Origin: Halomonas sp.
GTDB taxonomy: Bacteria > Pseudomonadota > Gammaproteobacteria > Pseudomonadales > Halomonadaceae
NCBI RefSeq assembly: GCF_029263665.1
Contig: NZ_JAJUFQ010000007.1
Span: 62,001 to 126,000 of the forward strand
DNA length: 64,000 nt
Direction of reading: 5' to 3'
Shown here: piece by piece, positions 8,518-18,744 of the stretch
Position numbering within the stretch: position 1 is the first letter of the stretch
Layout: each line of letters starts with the position of its first letter
Notes under the pieces: model-generated
The model's database searches: none
Told to the model about the DNA's origin: nothing
Seen by the model: the letters and a program-made list of their open reading frames with translations, nothing else
Position numbers and translations under genes: made by a program

Positions 8518-9522
8518 TCAATTCGGGGTGAACTTCTCGTAGTGAAAGCTGGCTGGTTCGATGCCTTCAGAAGCAAAGTGCTTGAGCACGGCGTCCACCA
8601 TGGGAGGCGGACCACACAGATAGACATCGACATCACCACCATACAGCTTCGCCGGGTCCATATGGTTGGTAACATAACCCTTGCGGGGATGCAGGCTGTT
8701 TTCATCCACCACGACAGTGGCATAGTCGAAATCCAGCTCGACCGTTGCTGTATCGAGTTCGTCGCACTTGACCAGGTGGTCATCGACATTGACACCGTAG
8801 ATCAGATGGACCGGATGCTCGCAGCCTGTCTGGCGTAACTGCTTGAGCATCGACAGGAAGGGCGCCAGCCCAGTACCACCAGCAAGCATCAGAATCGGAC
8901 GCTGAATAGAGCGCAGGTAGAAACTTCCCATTGGCCCCGTCACTTCCAGGCTGTCACCTGCCTTTGCTTGCTGTGTCAGATAGGTACTCATCAGGCCGTT
9001 GGGGACATTGCGGATCAGGAAGCTGGCCCGACTCTCCCCGGGCAACGAGCTGAACGAGTAGGAGCGATGCTGGCCATTCGCCCCTGGCACCTCCAGATGG
9101 ACATATTGTCCTGGCAAGAAGCCAATCGTATCTCCCTCAATATCGATTTCGACTTCAATCGCATCATCAGAAAGCGGCGCAACCTTCACGATAGAAGCCT
9201 GACGCTTACCGGCCCCGGTCTTGCACAACGTAGAAGCCACCGGCACTCTCAGGACACAATCGGAAGATGGCACCATCTGGCACGTCAACACCTGCCCTTC
9301 GTCAAGCTCCTCGTCCGACAGAGCCTCTTCCAGATATTCGTCACCGAGCTCGAATTCCCCTTGGTCGCAATGGCACTTGCAGGTGCCACAGACACCATCG
9401 GAACAATCCATCGGCAAGTTGACTTTCTGACGATAGGCAGCGTCCAGCACCGTTTCGCCTGCATTGCATTCGATAAAGCGCGATACCCCATCCTCGAAGT
9501 TGAGCGCGACGGTATAATTCAT
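8518..9522 (-). CDS. benC: Benzoate 1,2-dioxygenase electron-transfer component
   Basis: BenC moves electrons from NADH to the dioxygenase BenAB. The 334-residue protein has an N-terminal plant-type ferredoxin domain (CSDGVCGTCKCHC with the last Cys ligand in LTCQM), an FAD-binding domain (HRSYSFSS) and a C-terminal NAD domain (AGGTGLAPFLSML and CGPPPMVDAV). It lies 32 bp after benB in the operon. Confidence 0.94.
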   Translation of the reverse strand: MNYTVALNFEDGVSRFIECNAGETVLDAAYRQKVNLPMDCSDGVCGTCKCHCDQGEFELGDEYLEEALSDEELDEGQVLTCQMVPSSDCVLRVPVASTLCKTGAGKRQASIVKVAPLSDDAIEVEIDIEGDTIGFLPGQYVHLEVPGANGQHRSYSFSSLPGESRASFLIRNVPNGLMSTYLTQQAKAGDSLEVTGPMGSFYLRSIQRPILMLAGGTGLAPFLSMLKQLRQTGCEHPVHLIYGVNVDDHLVKCDELDTATVELDFDYATVVVDENSLHPRKGYVTNHMDPAKLYGGDVDVYLCGPPPMVDAVLKHFASEGIEPASFHYEKFTPN

Positions 9523-9554
9523 GATCGTTCTCCCAGCCCAGTCATGGCCACTGA

Positions 9555-10043
9555 TCAGATGTGGTACACATCGATAACCTGATGGATATAGTCATTGTTG
9601 AGCTGCACGACCTTTTCCTTGATCTGTGGCTGCCCACCGGTGATATCCAGGGTGTAGAAAGACACCCCGAAATAGCTGTCGGTCTGCTTGTAGCGGTGAC
9701 TCAACGTATGCCAGTTGAAGCGGATCTTGATGCAGTCGGCATCCTGCTCCAGCACTTCCAGGTTGGTGACCTGGTGGGTTGTGCGTGGCTCAGGCGTACT
9801 AGCACCGGAACGCTCGGTCTTGATGCGATAGACCCGATCCTCCAGCCCCTCACGATTGGGGTAGTACACCAGTGAGACTTCGGACATGGGGTCCTTGATC
9901 AGCGTATCGTCATCATCCCAGCAGGGCATCCAGAAGACGACGTCCTTGTGATAGCACTCGAGCCACTCTTCCCACTGGCGGTCATCAAGCAAGCGTGCCT
10001 CACGATAGACAAAGGCCTGAATCTGTTCATAACTGATGGACAT
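9555..10043 (-). CDS. benB: Benzoate 1,2-dioxygenase small (beta) subunit
   Basis: BenB is the structural beta subunit of the ring-hydroxylating dioxygenase. The 162-residue product begins MSISYEQIQAFVYREARLLD and has the SnoaL/NTF2-like fold pattern of beta subunits (WMPCWDDD, RTTHQVTNLEV). The ATG at 10043 has GGAGGAG seven bases upstream; an upstream in-frame extension of seven residues lacks a site. It follows benA by 21 bp. Confidence 0.94.
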   Translation of the reverse strand: MSISYEQIQAFVYREARLLDDRQWEEWLECYHKDVVFWMPCWDDDDTLIKDPMSEVSLVYYPNREGLEDRVYRIKTERSGASTPEPRTTHQVTNLEVLEQDADCIKIRFNWHTLSHRYKQTDSYFGVSFYTLDITGGQPQIKEKVVQLNNDYIHQVIDVYHI

Positions 10044-10064
10044 GGCGATTCTCCTCCCGGGCAC

Positions 10065-11432
10065 TCAGGATGCAGTGGCGATGAATTGGCTACGTTCCTT
10101 GTCGATGGCGCGCAGCATTTCCGATACCCAGTGCTTGTGGTGCAGCACATACAGACCTTCATCTTCAGGTGCCGCGCCGCTCAGCAACGGCCTCATGTCT
10201 ATCGCCCTGGCATTGTCATCTGCTCCTTCGATCCACTGCAGAGCCCCTCGCGACAGGTCGTTCCACTCTGCCAGGCTCGATGCCTGGTAGCCGTTCTGGC
10301 AGCCACGGAACTCCTCCAGATCATCAGGCGTTCCCATGCCGCTGACATTGAAGAAATCTTCATACTGACGGAGACGCACACGGCGCATTTCCGCTGACTC
10401 TCCCTTGGGAGCAAAGCAGTAGATGGTGACTTCCGTCTTGTCCACGGAGATGGGGCGCAGTACACGTATCTGTGTCGAGAACTGATCCATCAGATAGACG
10501 TTCGGGTACAGGCAGAGGTTACGCGTCTGGTTGATGATGTGATCAGCTCGCGCTTCGCCATGCTGCTCCGTGATCCAGTCACGTTTCTCGAATACCGGAC
10601 GCACCTCGGGGTTGAGCAGACGCGTCCACAGCAACATGTGACCATTCTCGTAGGAATAGAAACCGCCCTGGCTCTTCGACCAGCCGTCAGCGTCAACCGC
10701 CTTGGTTCCACCTGCCTCGTAATTGCGGCGATCCATGGTGGAGGAGTAATTCCAATGCACCGTACTGACGTGGTAACCATCACACCCATTCTCGGCGCCA
10801 AGCTTCCAATTGCCGCTATAGGTATAGGTGGAAGAACCACGCAGAACCTCGAGCCCTTCCGGGGCCTGGGCCACAATATTGTCGATGATCTTGCGTGTCT
10901 CGCCGAGGTACTCCTCCAGTGGTTGCACATCGTCACTCAGGCTGCCAAACAGAAAGCCTTTGTAGCTTTCGAAGCGCGGCAAACGCTTGAGGTCATGCGA
11001 GCCTTCCGTCTTGAAGCCTTCCGGATAGGCGCCTGTCTTTTCATTCTTGGCCTTGAGCAACCGGCCATCATTCTTGAACGTCCAGCCATGGAAGGGGCAG
11101 GTAAAGGTTCCTTTATTACCCCGCTTGCGACGGCACAAGGTAGCTCCACGGTGCGCACAGGCATTGATCAGGCCATGCAACTCACCTTCCTTGTCACGGG
11201 TGATGATGACCGGCTGACGTCCCATTTGCAGAGTAAAGTAGTCACCTGGCTCTGGAATCTGGCTTTCGTGAGCGATGTACAACCAGTTGCCCTCGAAAAC
11301 GTGCTTCATTTCCAGTTCGAAGAAATCAGGGTCGGTAAACATGCTGCGGTGGCAGCGATAGATGCCTTTCTCGGCATCATCGACAACGGCACCACGAACG
11401 CGCTTCTCGAGTCGATCAAGCTGAGTGGTCAT
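10065..11432 (-). CDS. benA: Benzoate 1,2-dioxygenase large (alpha) subunit
   Basis: BenA carries the Rieske cluster and mononuclear iron that convert benzoate, O2 and NADH to the cis-diol. The 455-residue product has the Rieske motif CAHRGATLC...CPFHGW, the bridging Asp and iron His ligands in [12 protein letters not shown], and a normal length. I set the start at the ATG at 11432 ([12 protein letters not shown]); the frame stays open upstream through a GC-rich spacer but that part is not conserved. It lies 97 bp after catA. Confidence 0.95.
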   Translation of the reverse strand: MTTQLDRLEKRVRGAVVDDAEKGIYRCHRSMFTDPDFFELEMKHVFEGNWLYIAHESQIPEPGDYFTLQMGRQPVIITRDKEGELHGLINACAHRGATLCRRKRGNKGTFTCPFHGWTFKNDGRLLKAKNEKTGAYPEGFKTEGSHDLKRLPRFESYKGFLFGSLSDDVQPLEEYLGETRKIIDNIVAQAPEGLEVLRGSSTYTYSGNWKLGAENGCDGYHVSTVHWNYSSTMDRRNYEAGGTKAVDADGWSKSQGGFYSYENGHMLLWTRLLNPEVRPVFEKRDWITEQHGEARADHIINQTRNLCLYPNVYLMDQFSTQIRVLRPISVDKTEVTIYCFAPKGESAEMRRVRLRQYEDFFNVSGMGTPDDLEEFRGCQNGYQASSLAEWNDLSRGALQWIEGADDNARAIDMRPLLSGAAPEDEGLYVLHHKHWVSEMLRAIDKERSQFIATAS

Positions 11433-11529
11433 GATCCTGGTCCTCGCTATTTTGTGATGTTGGTACCCGGTCGGAGAGCGGCCGGGCTCTCGACCCCGTT
11501 CTTCGGAGCCGTCCTTGTGAGGTGCAGGC

Positions 11530-12525
11530 TCAAACCTTGGCGGAACCGGCCTGCTGACTGGCGGCCTCGTTGCTCTCCTTGGCCCGTGGGCGCGCATGGC
11601 GAACCTGGAGCAAAGGGTCATCGACCACCGTCAGCTCGACATCGAACACCACTTCAGTAAAGGGACCATCCAGGCCTCGCTGGTCGATTTCAGTAGCATC
11701 CTCGATACGCTTGCCATCCACGACCAACTCCTCACGGGTGGCATAGGCAAAGTCATCGTAGGTGTAGGGATCGCCTGCCAGATTGATTTGGGTAGTCAGA
11801 TGTTGATAGCCAGCAGCCGAGACAAAGTAGTGGATATGGGCAGGTCTTTCGCCGTGCCGCCCCAGGGCCTTGAGCACTTGGTCAGTAGCACTGCCGGGGG
11901 GTACGCCATAACCAGAAGGAATGGTGCTGCGCACGGCATAGCGACCTTCTGCATCGGTGATGATGGTGCGGCGCAGGTTGTAATCAGATTGTGTCGGGTC
12001 AAAGAAGGAATACCCTCCTTTGGAATTGGCATGCCATATCTCGACCTTGGCACCAGACAGAGGGACACCATCGACATTTTTTACCTGGCCTGTCAGCCAC
12101 ATGGTTTCGCCATCAGGATCAGGATCGTCATCCATACGACCGACACCATGGACCTCCGGGGCTCCTGCTACATACAAAGGCCCTTCGATGGTCCGTGGTG
12201 TACCACCAGCTCTCTGTGCCGCTTCATCGGCAGCGTCCATGCGCATGTCCAGGTAGTGATCGAACCCCAACCCCGGAGACAGTAGACCGAACTGAGTTCC
12301 TGCTCCCAGAGCATTCAGCACAGCAATGGCACGCCAGTACTCGTCTGGGGTGATATCGAAGTCATCGATCGTCTTGAACAGGTCGGATAGGATGCGATGC
12401 AGGATAGCCTTGGCACGATCACTACCCTCGGTGTTATCCATACCGGCGATGACTCGCAGAAATTGCTGAACTTCCGGCGTATCGAAAATCCGTACGCTTT
12501 GCGTGCTCTCATTCATGCTATTCAT
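11530..12525 (-). CDS. catA: Catechol 1,2-dioxygenase
   Basis: CatA is an intradiol, Fe(III) enzyme that cleaves catechol to cis,cis-muconate. The 331-residue product has the helical N-terminal dimerisation domain, then the GPLYV segment containing a Tyr ligand, the second Tyr in [13 protein letters not shown], and the His pair in [20 protein letters not shown]. The C-terminal tail ([17 protein letters not shown]) is longer than usual. The start is the ATG at 12525 with GAGG seven bases upstream; a second Met is four codons in. Confidence 0.95.
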   Translation of the reverse strand: MNSMNESTQSVRIFDTPEVQQFLRVIAGMDNTEGSDRAKAILHRILSDLFKTIDDFDITPDEYWRAIAVLNALGAGTQFGLLSPGLGFDHYLDMRMDAADEAAQRAGGTPRTIEGPLYVAGAPEVHGVGRMDDDPDPDGETMWLTGQVKNVDGVPLSGAKVEIWHANSKGGYSFFDPTQSDYNLRRTIITDAEGRYAVRSTIPSGYGVPPGSATDQVLKALGRHGERPAHIHYFVSAAGYQHLTTQINLAGDPYTYDDFAYATREELVVDGKRIEDATEIDQRGLDGPFTEVVFDVELTVVDDPLLQVRHARPRAKESNEAASQQAGSAKV

Positions 12526-12629
12526 GACGCTACCTCACGGTTGCATAGTGTTGTTGTTCTAATCTTCTCTTGATTGGATCAATGCCCTGCGCAGCCCCCT
12601 ATCGGAGTCCACAGCAAGACAGGAATCTT

Positions 12630-12920
12630 TCAACTATCGTCGTCGCGAATCGAAGAGGGATGACGGCACAAGGGCTTGACGCTGATATCCATGTAAGGAA
12701 ACAGTGGCAGACGAGAGATGATGTCCTGAAGTTCAGTGTTATCTTTCACATCAAAGATGCTGACGTTGGCGTAGCTGCCAGCGACACGCCATAGGTGCCG
12801 CCACTTGCCGATGCGCTGCAGTTCCTGGGAATAGGCTTTCTCGGTTGCCTTGATTTCGGCCGCCTGAGACTCAGGCATATCCGGGGGAAGGTTGACCTTC
12901 ATTTCCACCTGAAAAAGCAT
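12630..12920 (-). CDS. catC: Muconolactone delta-isomerase
   Basis: CatC converts muconolactone to 3-oxoadipate enol-lactone. The 96-residue size is typical, and MLFQVEMKVNLPPDMP with RHLWRVAGSYANVSIFDV are signature segments. The ATG at 12920 has GGAGGAG upstream; seven extra residues in the longer frame are not part of the family. It lies between catB (89 bp upstream) and catA. Confidence 0.95.
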   Translation of the reverse strand: MLFQVEMKVNLPPDMPESQAAEIKATEKAYSQELQRIGKWRHLWRVAGSYANVSIFDVKDNTELQDIISRLPLFPYMDISVKPLCRHPSSIRDDDS

Positions 12921-13009
12921 CGTGACTCTCCTCCACAGCATATTGAATCGGGGTAATGCACGTTATCGAGTGACGTATCGATCATGTGCTGGAACAACGC
13001 GACAACATG

Positions 13010-14128
13010 TCAGCGCCGTGTATATTCCCTGAGTTTGTCTTCATCCAGCTCGACACCAAGCCCTGGCATCTGGGGTAGCTTCACGCCAAATTCCATATAT
13101 CTCAGCGGCTGTTTGACAATGTCGTCCGTGAGCAGCAGTGGCCCGAACATTTCCGTACCCCAGGCCATTTCAGGTAATGTGGCCCAGACGTGCAGGGCCG
13201 CCACGGAGCCAATACTGCCTTCAAGCAATGTGCCGCCATACAGGCCAATCCCAGCCGCTTCAGCCAAGTGGGCCAGACGCTGTGCGCCGAAAGGACCACG
13301 GCTCTTGGCGATCTTGAGAGCAAAGGCCCCGCTGAACCCTTTCTTGATCAATGACAGGCCATCGATGCAGTCCTGCACCCCTTCATCGGCCAGAATGGGA
13401 ACCTCAAAGCGCTCGGACAGACGGACGAGGCCAGCATGATTCCGTGCGGGGATCGGCTGTTCGATCAGGTCACAGCCAACTTCTTGCAGAGCAGCAATGG
13501 CACGTACGGCAGTACGCTCATCCCAGGCCTGGTTGACATCGACCCGAACACTGGCGCTGTCACCTAGGGCCGCCTTGATCCTGGCAACATGGCTGACGTC
13601 TACATCTACGTCCCTTGCCCCGATCTTGAGCTTGAAATCCCGGTGACGACGCTCGGCCAGCAAACTTTTGGCTTCTTCTATATCACGCTCGGTATCGCCA
13701 CTGGCCAAGGTCCACAGAACCGGCAGGTGGCTCTGGCAGGCACCACCAAGAAGCGCTGCAATACTGACACCTAGCCGCTTGCCTTGTGCATCCAGCAGCG
13801 CAGTTTCCAGCGATGATTTGGCAATGGCATTACCTTGGGAAATCTTGTCCAGACGAGCCATCAGCGTATTGATATTGGAAGCATCTTGACCGATCAGAGC
13901 CGGTACGAGGTATGTATCCAGGTTGACTTTGATACTCTCGGGACTCTCCGGGCCATAGGCCAATCCTCCGATTGTCGTGGCCTCTCCCAGACCTTCGATG
14001 CCATCTGAGCAACGCAGGCGAATGATGACCATGGATTGGGTGGCCATTGTGGCCATTGATAGCTTATGTGGACGAATGGTCGGCAAATCGACCACTAGCG
14101 TCTCAATGGATTCAATCAAGACTGACAT
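13010..14128 (-). CDS. catB: Muconate cycloisomerase
   Basis: CatB, an enolase-superfamily enzyme, closes cis,cis-muconate to muconolactone. The 372-residue product has the capping domain, the catalytic KxK motif in FKLKIG, metal ligands in VRVDVNQAWDE and DLIEQP, and the ADEGVQD segment. The start at 14128 (MSVLIESIETLVVDLP) has CAGGAG upstream. It is the first gene of the operon and is divergent from the LysR regulator 115 bp away, the classic catR/catB or benM arrangement. Confidence 0.94.
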   Translation of the reverse strand: MSVLIESIETLVVDLPTIRPHKLSMATMATQSMVIIRLRCSDGIEGLGEATTIGGLAYGPESPESIKVNLDTYLVPALIGQDASNINTLMARLDKISQGNAIAKSSLETALLDAQGKRLGVSIAALLGGACQSHLPVLWTLASGDTERDIEEAKSLLAERRHRDFKLKIGARDVDVDVSHVARIKAALGDSASVRVDVNQAWDERTAVRAIAALQEVGCDLIEQPIPARNHAGLVRLSERFEVPILADEGVQDCIDGLSLIKKGFSGAFALKIAKSRGPFGAQRLAHLAEAAGIGLYGGTLLEGSIGSVAALHVWATLPEMAWGTEMFGPLLLTDDIVKQPLRYMEFGVKLPQMPGLGVELDEDKLREYTRR

Positions 14129-14201
14129 GGCGGCTCCTGCAGTCGGGTGACTCGGTACTGCTCTGGCATTGAGCAACAGTCTCGTTGCCCTTGAGTCCAG
14201 G

Positions 14202-14214
14202 AACCAATATGGTT
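14202..14214. promoter_or_regulatory. Secondary inverted repeat in the catB/regulator gap
   Basis: AACCA-ATA-TGGTT is a perfect 5-bp inverted repeat, 27 bp centre-to-centre from the ATAC-N7-GTAT site. It could be a second, imperfect regulator site or promoter element for catB. The role is inferred from spacing. Confidence 0.35.
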
Positions 14215-14227
14215 TAAGTGGTCTCCC

Positions 14228-14242
14228 ATACCTTGGAGGTAT
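14228..14242. promoter_or_regulatory. BenM/CatM-type operator ATAC-N7-GTAT
   Basis: ATAC (14228-14231), seven bases, and GTAT (14239-14242) match exactly the consensus known for the LysR-type activators BenM and CatM. The site ends one base before the regulator's ATG and covers its Shine-Dalgarno sequence, so a bound protein should block its own gene while being placed upstream of catB. Confidence 0.7.
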
Positions 14243-14243
14243 T

Positions 14244-15146
14244 ATGGAACTTCGCCATCTTCGCTACTTCTGTGCAGCTGCAGAGGAACTGAACATCACC
14301 CGAGCGGCGGCCAAGCTGCATATGGCACAGCCACCTTTAACCAGACAAATCAATCAATTAGAAGAAGAGCTTGGCGTCAAACTTTTCATCCGAGGACCTC
14401 GTGGACTGAGCCTGACCCCAGCAGGAAAGTTCTTCCATGAGCACGCCATTCAGATACTCGAAAAGTTGGACACTACTGTCAGCGCAGTGCGCCGTATGGT
14501 CCGCCATAGTCGCGAAATCTTTGGCATTGGCTTCGTGCCATCATTGTTCTACGGCCAACTTCCTATCCTGGTACGAGAATTACGACAAAAGGAGAATCTG
14601 GAACTGACGTTGGCCGAAATGACAACGGTCGAGCAGGTACACGCTCTAAAGGCGGGACGCATAGACATTGGTTTTGGTCGCCTGGTGATTGACGATCCAG
14701 AAATCGAACAACAGGTATTGTTCGAAGAACCCATGATGGCGGCAGTGCCGGAAGGTCATCTCTTGGATGGCACTACTCCTACCATGCAGGAACTGGCCGA
14801 GTACCCAATTGTGCTCTACCCAGCAAGCCCAAGACCTAGCCTGGCGGATATCGTCCAAGGCCTGTTTCGACGTAGAGGTCTCAAGCTAAATATCGTGCAA
14901 GAAGCAAATGAAATGCAGACAGCCCTGGGGCTAGTCGTCTCTGATTTTGGCATCACGCTGGTGCCAGAGCAGGTAAAGCGTCAGAAACGTGATGGTATTC
15001 GCTATCTGTATCTGGCGGAGTCCCACATCACCTCACCTATAGTATGTAGTCGACGGCGCGGGGAAAAACCCTCGGAGACCATGAAGCTGGCAACCGAAAT
15101 TCTTGATGTGCTGGTAGAAAACCGGCGTAGCGGAAAATATCCTTGA
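14244..15146 (+). CDS. LysR-type activator of benzoate/catechol genes (BenM/CatM-like)
   Basis: This 300-residue LysR regulator begins MELRHLRYFCAAAEELNITR, with the winged-helix recognition segment HMAQPPLTRQINQLEEELG, typical of BenM/CatM/CatR. The effector domain (about 90-295) should bind muconate or benzoate. It is divergent from catB. BenM, CatM and CatR cannot be told apart from sequence inspection, so no symbol is given. The ATG at 14244 follows GGAGGT closely. Confidence 0.85.
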   Translation: MELRHLRYFCAAAEELNITRAAAKLHMAQPPLTRQINQLEEELGVKLFIRGPRGLSLTPAGKFFHEHAIQILEKLDTTVSAVRRMVRHSREIFGIGFVPSLFYGQLPILVRELRQKENLELTLAEMTTVEQVHALKAGRIDIGFGRLVIDDPEIEQQVLFEEPMMAAVPEGHLLDGTTPTMQELAEYPIVLYPASPRPSLADIVQGLFRRRGLKLNIVQEANEMQTALGLVVSDFGITLVPEQVKRQKRDGIRYLYLAESHITSPIVCSRRRGEKPSETMKLATEILDVLVENRRSGKYP

Positions 15147-15253
15147 ATCGTCTTTTGCGATGCCAGGAATATTTTTGCTGATGCCTTGGCCGAGAACGGA
15201 GCTGGCGACTATGCCACAAGCCCCGTTCATGGCTGGTAAAAGCATGAGGAGTG

Positions 15254-16468
15254 TTAGCGTTCCCTCAAGGCCTCGCGCGCTTTGTTCAGAGGCTTGAGCA
15301 GATAGTCCAGGACACTCTTCGAGCCAGTTGCGATATCCACGGTCGCGATCATCCCTGGCGATATTGGAAATTTGTGTCCAGCATCATTCTCAAGATAGGA
15401 CTTATCTGTGCGAATATAGACACGGTAATAGTAGGTATCACGTTTCACTTCATCCTGAATGGTATCAGGAGAGATCGTTGTCACCTCGCCATCCAGCCCA
15501 CCATAGATGGAATAGTCATAGGCAGTAATCTTGACTAGAGCTCTTTGTCCAGGGTGAACGAAAGCCACATCTCGTGGGGATATCCGCGCCTCGATCAGAA
15601 GCTGATCCTCTACCGGAACGATAGTCATCACATTACCGTTGGGTGGTACAACCCCCCCTGCGGTAGTAACGTCGATATCCTTCACTATGCCATTTACAGG
15701 AGAAAAGAAGACTAATCGGGTCAAAGCATCCTGGCGCCCTCTCACCACCGAGCGCAAAGATTCTATGTCTCCCGTGGTCTTGGAGAGTTCTTCACGAGCC
15801 TTGACGTAATACTGATTACGCGCATCATCAATCTTGTTCTGGAGATCACTCGCCTGACGGCGCAAGCGTAATACTTCTACTGCACTGGCAGCTCCCTTGG
15901 CTACATAGGGTTCTGTCATACGAATTTCCTGCTGCAGCAAATTCAAGGCATGCTGCAATCCGCCAACCGTCTCATTGAGGCTCTCCCTGCGAGACCGGTA
16001 CAAACGCATCTCTGAATCAACCAGGTTCTGGTCAACGGTAACTTCAGGTGGAAACTCAGGTTCCTTGTCATTGACTTCAGCCCGCAGACGCGCGGCACTG
16101 GCCAATAGAGCCTGCAACTTGGCACGCGTCTCATTTACTGCCGATTCCGACTTGATAGGATCGAACTCTGCCAGTGTCTGGTCCTTGCTGACCCGATCAC
16201 CCACCTTCACATAAAGATGCTTGAGAATCCCCCCCTCCAGACTTTGCACGATCTGCTCACGAGACGACGGCACGACCTTGCCACTACCTGTAGTGACTTC
16301 TTCAAGCTGAAAATACCAGGCCCACGCCACAAAAGCGCTCAGCACAAGGACTGTCAGCCACACGATGATAGTGCTCTTCGGTAGCGCAGGCTCACGCAGA
16401 GGCATGTTTGCCCCCGGGCGGGACAAAGATGATCCACTTGGTGCATTTAGATTGGATATACCCGACAT
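15254..16468 (-). CDS. HlyD-family type I secretion adaptor (LapC-like)
   Basis: This membrane fusion protein links the inner-membrane ABC exporter to TolC. The 404-residue product has a cytoplasmic N-terminus, one membrane segment (about residues 33-53), the lipoyl half-motif GGILKHLYVKVGDRV, a long coiled coil (about 105-260) and the C-terminal beta-barrel with VNGIVKDIDVTTAGGVVPPN. It is 32 bp after the exporter gene in the same operon. Confidence 0.92.
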   Translation of the reverse strand: MSGISNLNAPSGSSLSRPGANMPLREPALPKSTIIVWLTVLVLSAFVAWAWYFQLEEVTTGSGKVVPSSREQIVQSLEGGILKHLYVKVGDRVSKDQTLAEFDPIKSESAVNETRAKLQALLASAARLRAEVNDKEPEFPPEVTVDQNLVDSEMRLYRSRRESLNETVGGLQHALNLLQQEIRMTEPYVAKGAASAVEVLRLRRQASDLQNKIDDARNQYYVKAREELSKTTGDIESLRSVVRGRQDALTRLVFFSPVNGIVKDIDVTTAGGVVPPNGNVMTIVPVEDQLLIEARISPRDVAFVHPGQRALVKITAYDYSIYGGLDGEVTTISPDTIQDEVKRDTYYYRVYIRTDKSYLENDAGHKFPISPGMIATVDIATGSKSVLDYLLKPLNKAREALRER

Positions 16469-16500
16469 TGGCCTCTTGCCTCCCTATCTATCGGCTGACC

Positions 16501-18612
16501 TCAGGAGGCCTTGGAAAACTTCTTGAGCACTACGTCGCGCGCATCATCAGCGACGATCTTTCCGTCATTGACCACGATCACTCGGTCCACCAAATCAAGT
16601 AATTCTGGTCTGTGAGTCGCCACCACCAAGGTCCGCTGCCCCATCCAGCGTTTGAGCTGCTTGACCACCTGGCGCTCGGTCATCTCATCCATTGCAGCCG
16701 TTGGTTCGTCGAGGAGCACTATATTAGGGCTGCGAATCAGCAGGCGGGCCAGCAGCAGCGCTTGACGTTGGCCGCCAGACAGCCCCAAGCCACCTTCCAT
16801 GATCATGTAATCCAGCCCACCTTGCTGCTGCTGAACAAAGCTCAAGGCACCACTCAGCACCAATGCCTGATGAATTTCTTCATCTGTCGCCAGAGGCGAG
16901 CCCATGATCAGGTTTTCACGCAATGAACCAAAGAACAATTTGGTGTTCTGGTGCAACAGGCACATATCGCGCCGCAGATCGCCTGTATCCAATGATGTAA
17001 TGTTCACATCATCAATCAATACACGTCCTTGGGAGGCAAATCGCATACCAGCCAGTAGCTGCAATAAAGTTGACTTACCAGCACCATTACGTCCCAAAAG
17101 AGCGATCTTCTCCCCAGGTTTGATCGACAGGTTAGGTATCGATAAGTTGGAGACTTTCTTTTCTTCGTCATACCAGAACTCGACATTACGAAGATCATAC
17201 CCACCACGAATTACCGCCTTGTGCACAGCACGCCCATTTTCTGGCTGATCCAATGGGCGCTTCATCAGCTCATCAAGACCATTACGCGCTACCTTGGCCT
17301 GCTGCCATCGGGATAACACACCGGAAATCTGCGACAAGGGGGCGATTGTGCGAGACGCTAGAATGCTGGTACCAACTAGAGCACCAGTGGTCAGATCACC
17401 ATTGATGACAAGATAAGCTCCCGTCAGCAGCACCGAAGCATAGACAATGGACTGTACTTCTTGCGTCCAGGTCATCAACATGCCGACCAGAAAACGTTGG
17501 CGCTTGGCAATATCTGCCGATACCTGGTTAGCATGGTTCCATTGGTTCTGAAACCTTTGTTCAGCACATAGCAGTTTAATGTCTTCTACATTCTCCACTG
17601 ACTCGATCAAAGTCGCGTTGCGCACGGCAGACTCACGCAAACCATCATTTGCCAATCGGGCCAAAGGGCGCTGCAGCAACATACCTGGAATCAGCAACAA
17701 GGGAACAGCAGCCAGGACAATAAAGACCAGCGGCCCCCCGATCAGCCAAATGACAGCAGCAAACAAAAAGAAGAATGGGAGATCGGCAACCGCCCCGATT
17801 GTTGTTGATGTGACCAGGTCTCGCACTTGTTCCAATTCACGGACCTGAGAAATGAACGAAGCGGTCGACTTGGAACGCGCACTATTCTGAACCCGCAGAG
17901 CATGACCAAACACCTTGTCTGACAGACGTAGATCTGCTCGTTTACCGATGACATCTGAAATATGAGTACGTGTCAGACGCATGCAAAACTCGAAACATAT
18001 CGCCAGCATCACACCACCAAACAAAACCCACAAGGTCGGGTAGGATTGAGCTGGCACCACTCTATCGTATACCTGCATGGAGAAGGTCATGCCGGCCAGC
18101 GCCAGCACATTGGCCACCAGCGAAGCGATGATGATGTCGGTATACCTGCGCCAGTCACGGAAAACGATGCTCCATAACCAGTTACGCTTGTATGGCTTGA
18201 GGTATTCATCAACGCGCGCATCGGGCGCAGAGTCTCGAGGTTTCAGCAGAATGGCAAGTGCAACCTTTTCTGCCAGTTCCGCCTTGTCAAAAGGCGTCGC
18301 AAGGCCAGCATCTGTAGTGAACTGGACATGCGCTTTCCCATCTCGATCGATCTTCTCCACCATGCCGATCTGGCCATCATGAAGCTGCACCACCATGGGC
18401 ATTCGCCAAGGTGTAAGAATGGAAGTAGAAAAGCTTACGCTTCGCGCAGCCATTCCTAACTGCTTGCCCATATCTTCCAGGTATAGATCCAGGGGCGAGT
18501 CTTGCTCCCAGCTCATTGCTACCCGGACATTTTCTTCAGAAAAATCCAAGCGATGATGCTTAGCGACAGCGACAAAAGCTGTTAGCCATGCTTCATGATC
18601 ACGAGTGCCCAT
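16501..18612 (-). CDS. Type I secretion ABC exporter (LapB-like, with C39-like domain)
   Basis: This 703-residue ATP-driven exporter has an N-terminal C39-like domain without the catalytic Cys (degenerate peptidase), so it binds but does not cut its substrate. A six-helix permease follows (about 150-430), then an ATPase domain with Walker A GRNGAGKST, signature LSGGQ and Walker B IVLLDEPTAAMD. This layout matches exporters of large adhesins (LapB, RtxB). I start at the ATG at 18612 (MGTRDHEAWLTAF); a TTG 19 codons upstream is possible but lacks a ribosome site. The upstream neighbour is a short adhesin-like protein, its probable cargo. Confidence 0.9.
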   Translation of the reverse strand: MGTRDHEAWLTAFVAVAKHHRLDFSEENVRVAMSWEQDSPLDLYLEDMGKQLGMAARSVSFSTSILTPWRMPMVVQLHDGQIGMVEKIDRDGKAHVQFTTDAGLATPFDKAELAEKVALAILLKPRDSAPDARVDEYLKPYKRNWLWSIVFRDWRRYTDIIIASLVANVLALAGMTFSMQVYDRVVPAQSYPTLWVLFGGVMLAICFEFCMRLTRTHISDVIGKRADLRLSDKVFGHALRVQNSARSKSTASFISQVRELEQVRDLVTSTTIGAVADLPFFFLFAAVIWLIGGPLVFIVLAAVPLLLIPGMLLQRPLARLANDGLRESAVRNATLIESVENVEDIKLLCAEQRFQNQWNHANQVSADIAKRQRFLVGMLMTWTQEVQSIVYASVLLTGAYLVINGDLTTGALVGTSILASRTIAPLSQISGVLSRWQQAKVARNGLDELMKRPLDQPENGRAVHKAVIRGGYDLRNVEFWYDEEKKVSNLSIPNLSIKPGEKIALLGRNGAGKSTLLQLLAGMRFASQGRVLIDDVNITSLDTGDLRRDMCLLHQNTKLFFGSLRENLIMGSPLATDEEIHQALVLSGALSFVQQQQGGLDYMIMEGGLGLSGGQRQALLLARLLIRSPNIVLLDEPTAAMDEMTERQVVKQLKRWMGQRTLVVATHRPELLDLVDRVIVVNDGKIVADDARDVVLKKFSKAS

Positions 18613-18744
18613 ATGATATATATCTCGCAGCCAGACAGGCCAGATGAGAAGCCTTTGGCGAATAAACAAGTGTTGAATCAGTTTAAGGAGACGTCCGGCA
18701 CGAAATCCCCCAGACCTTTCCGGACAAATTGTAGGAAAATGCCT

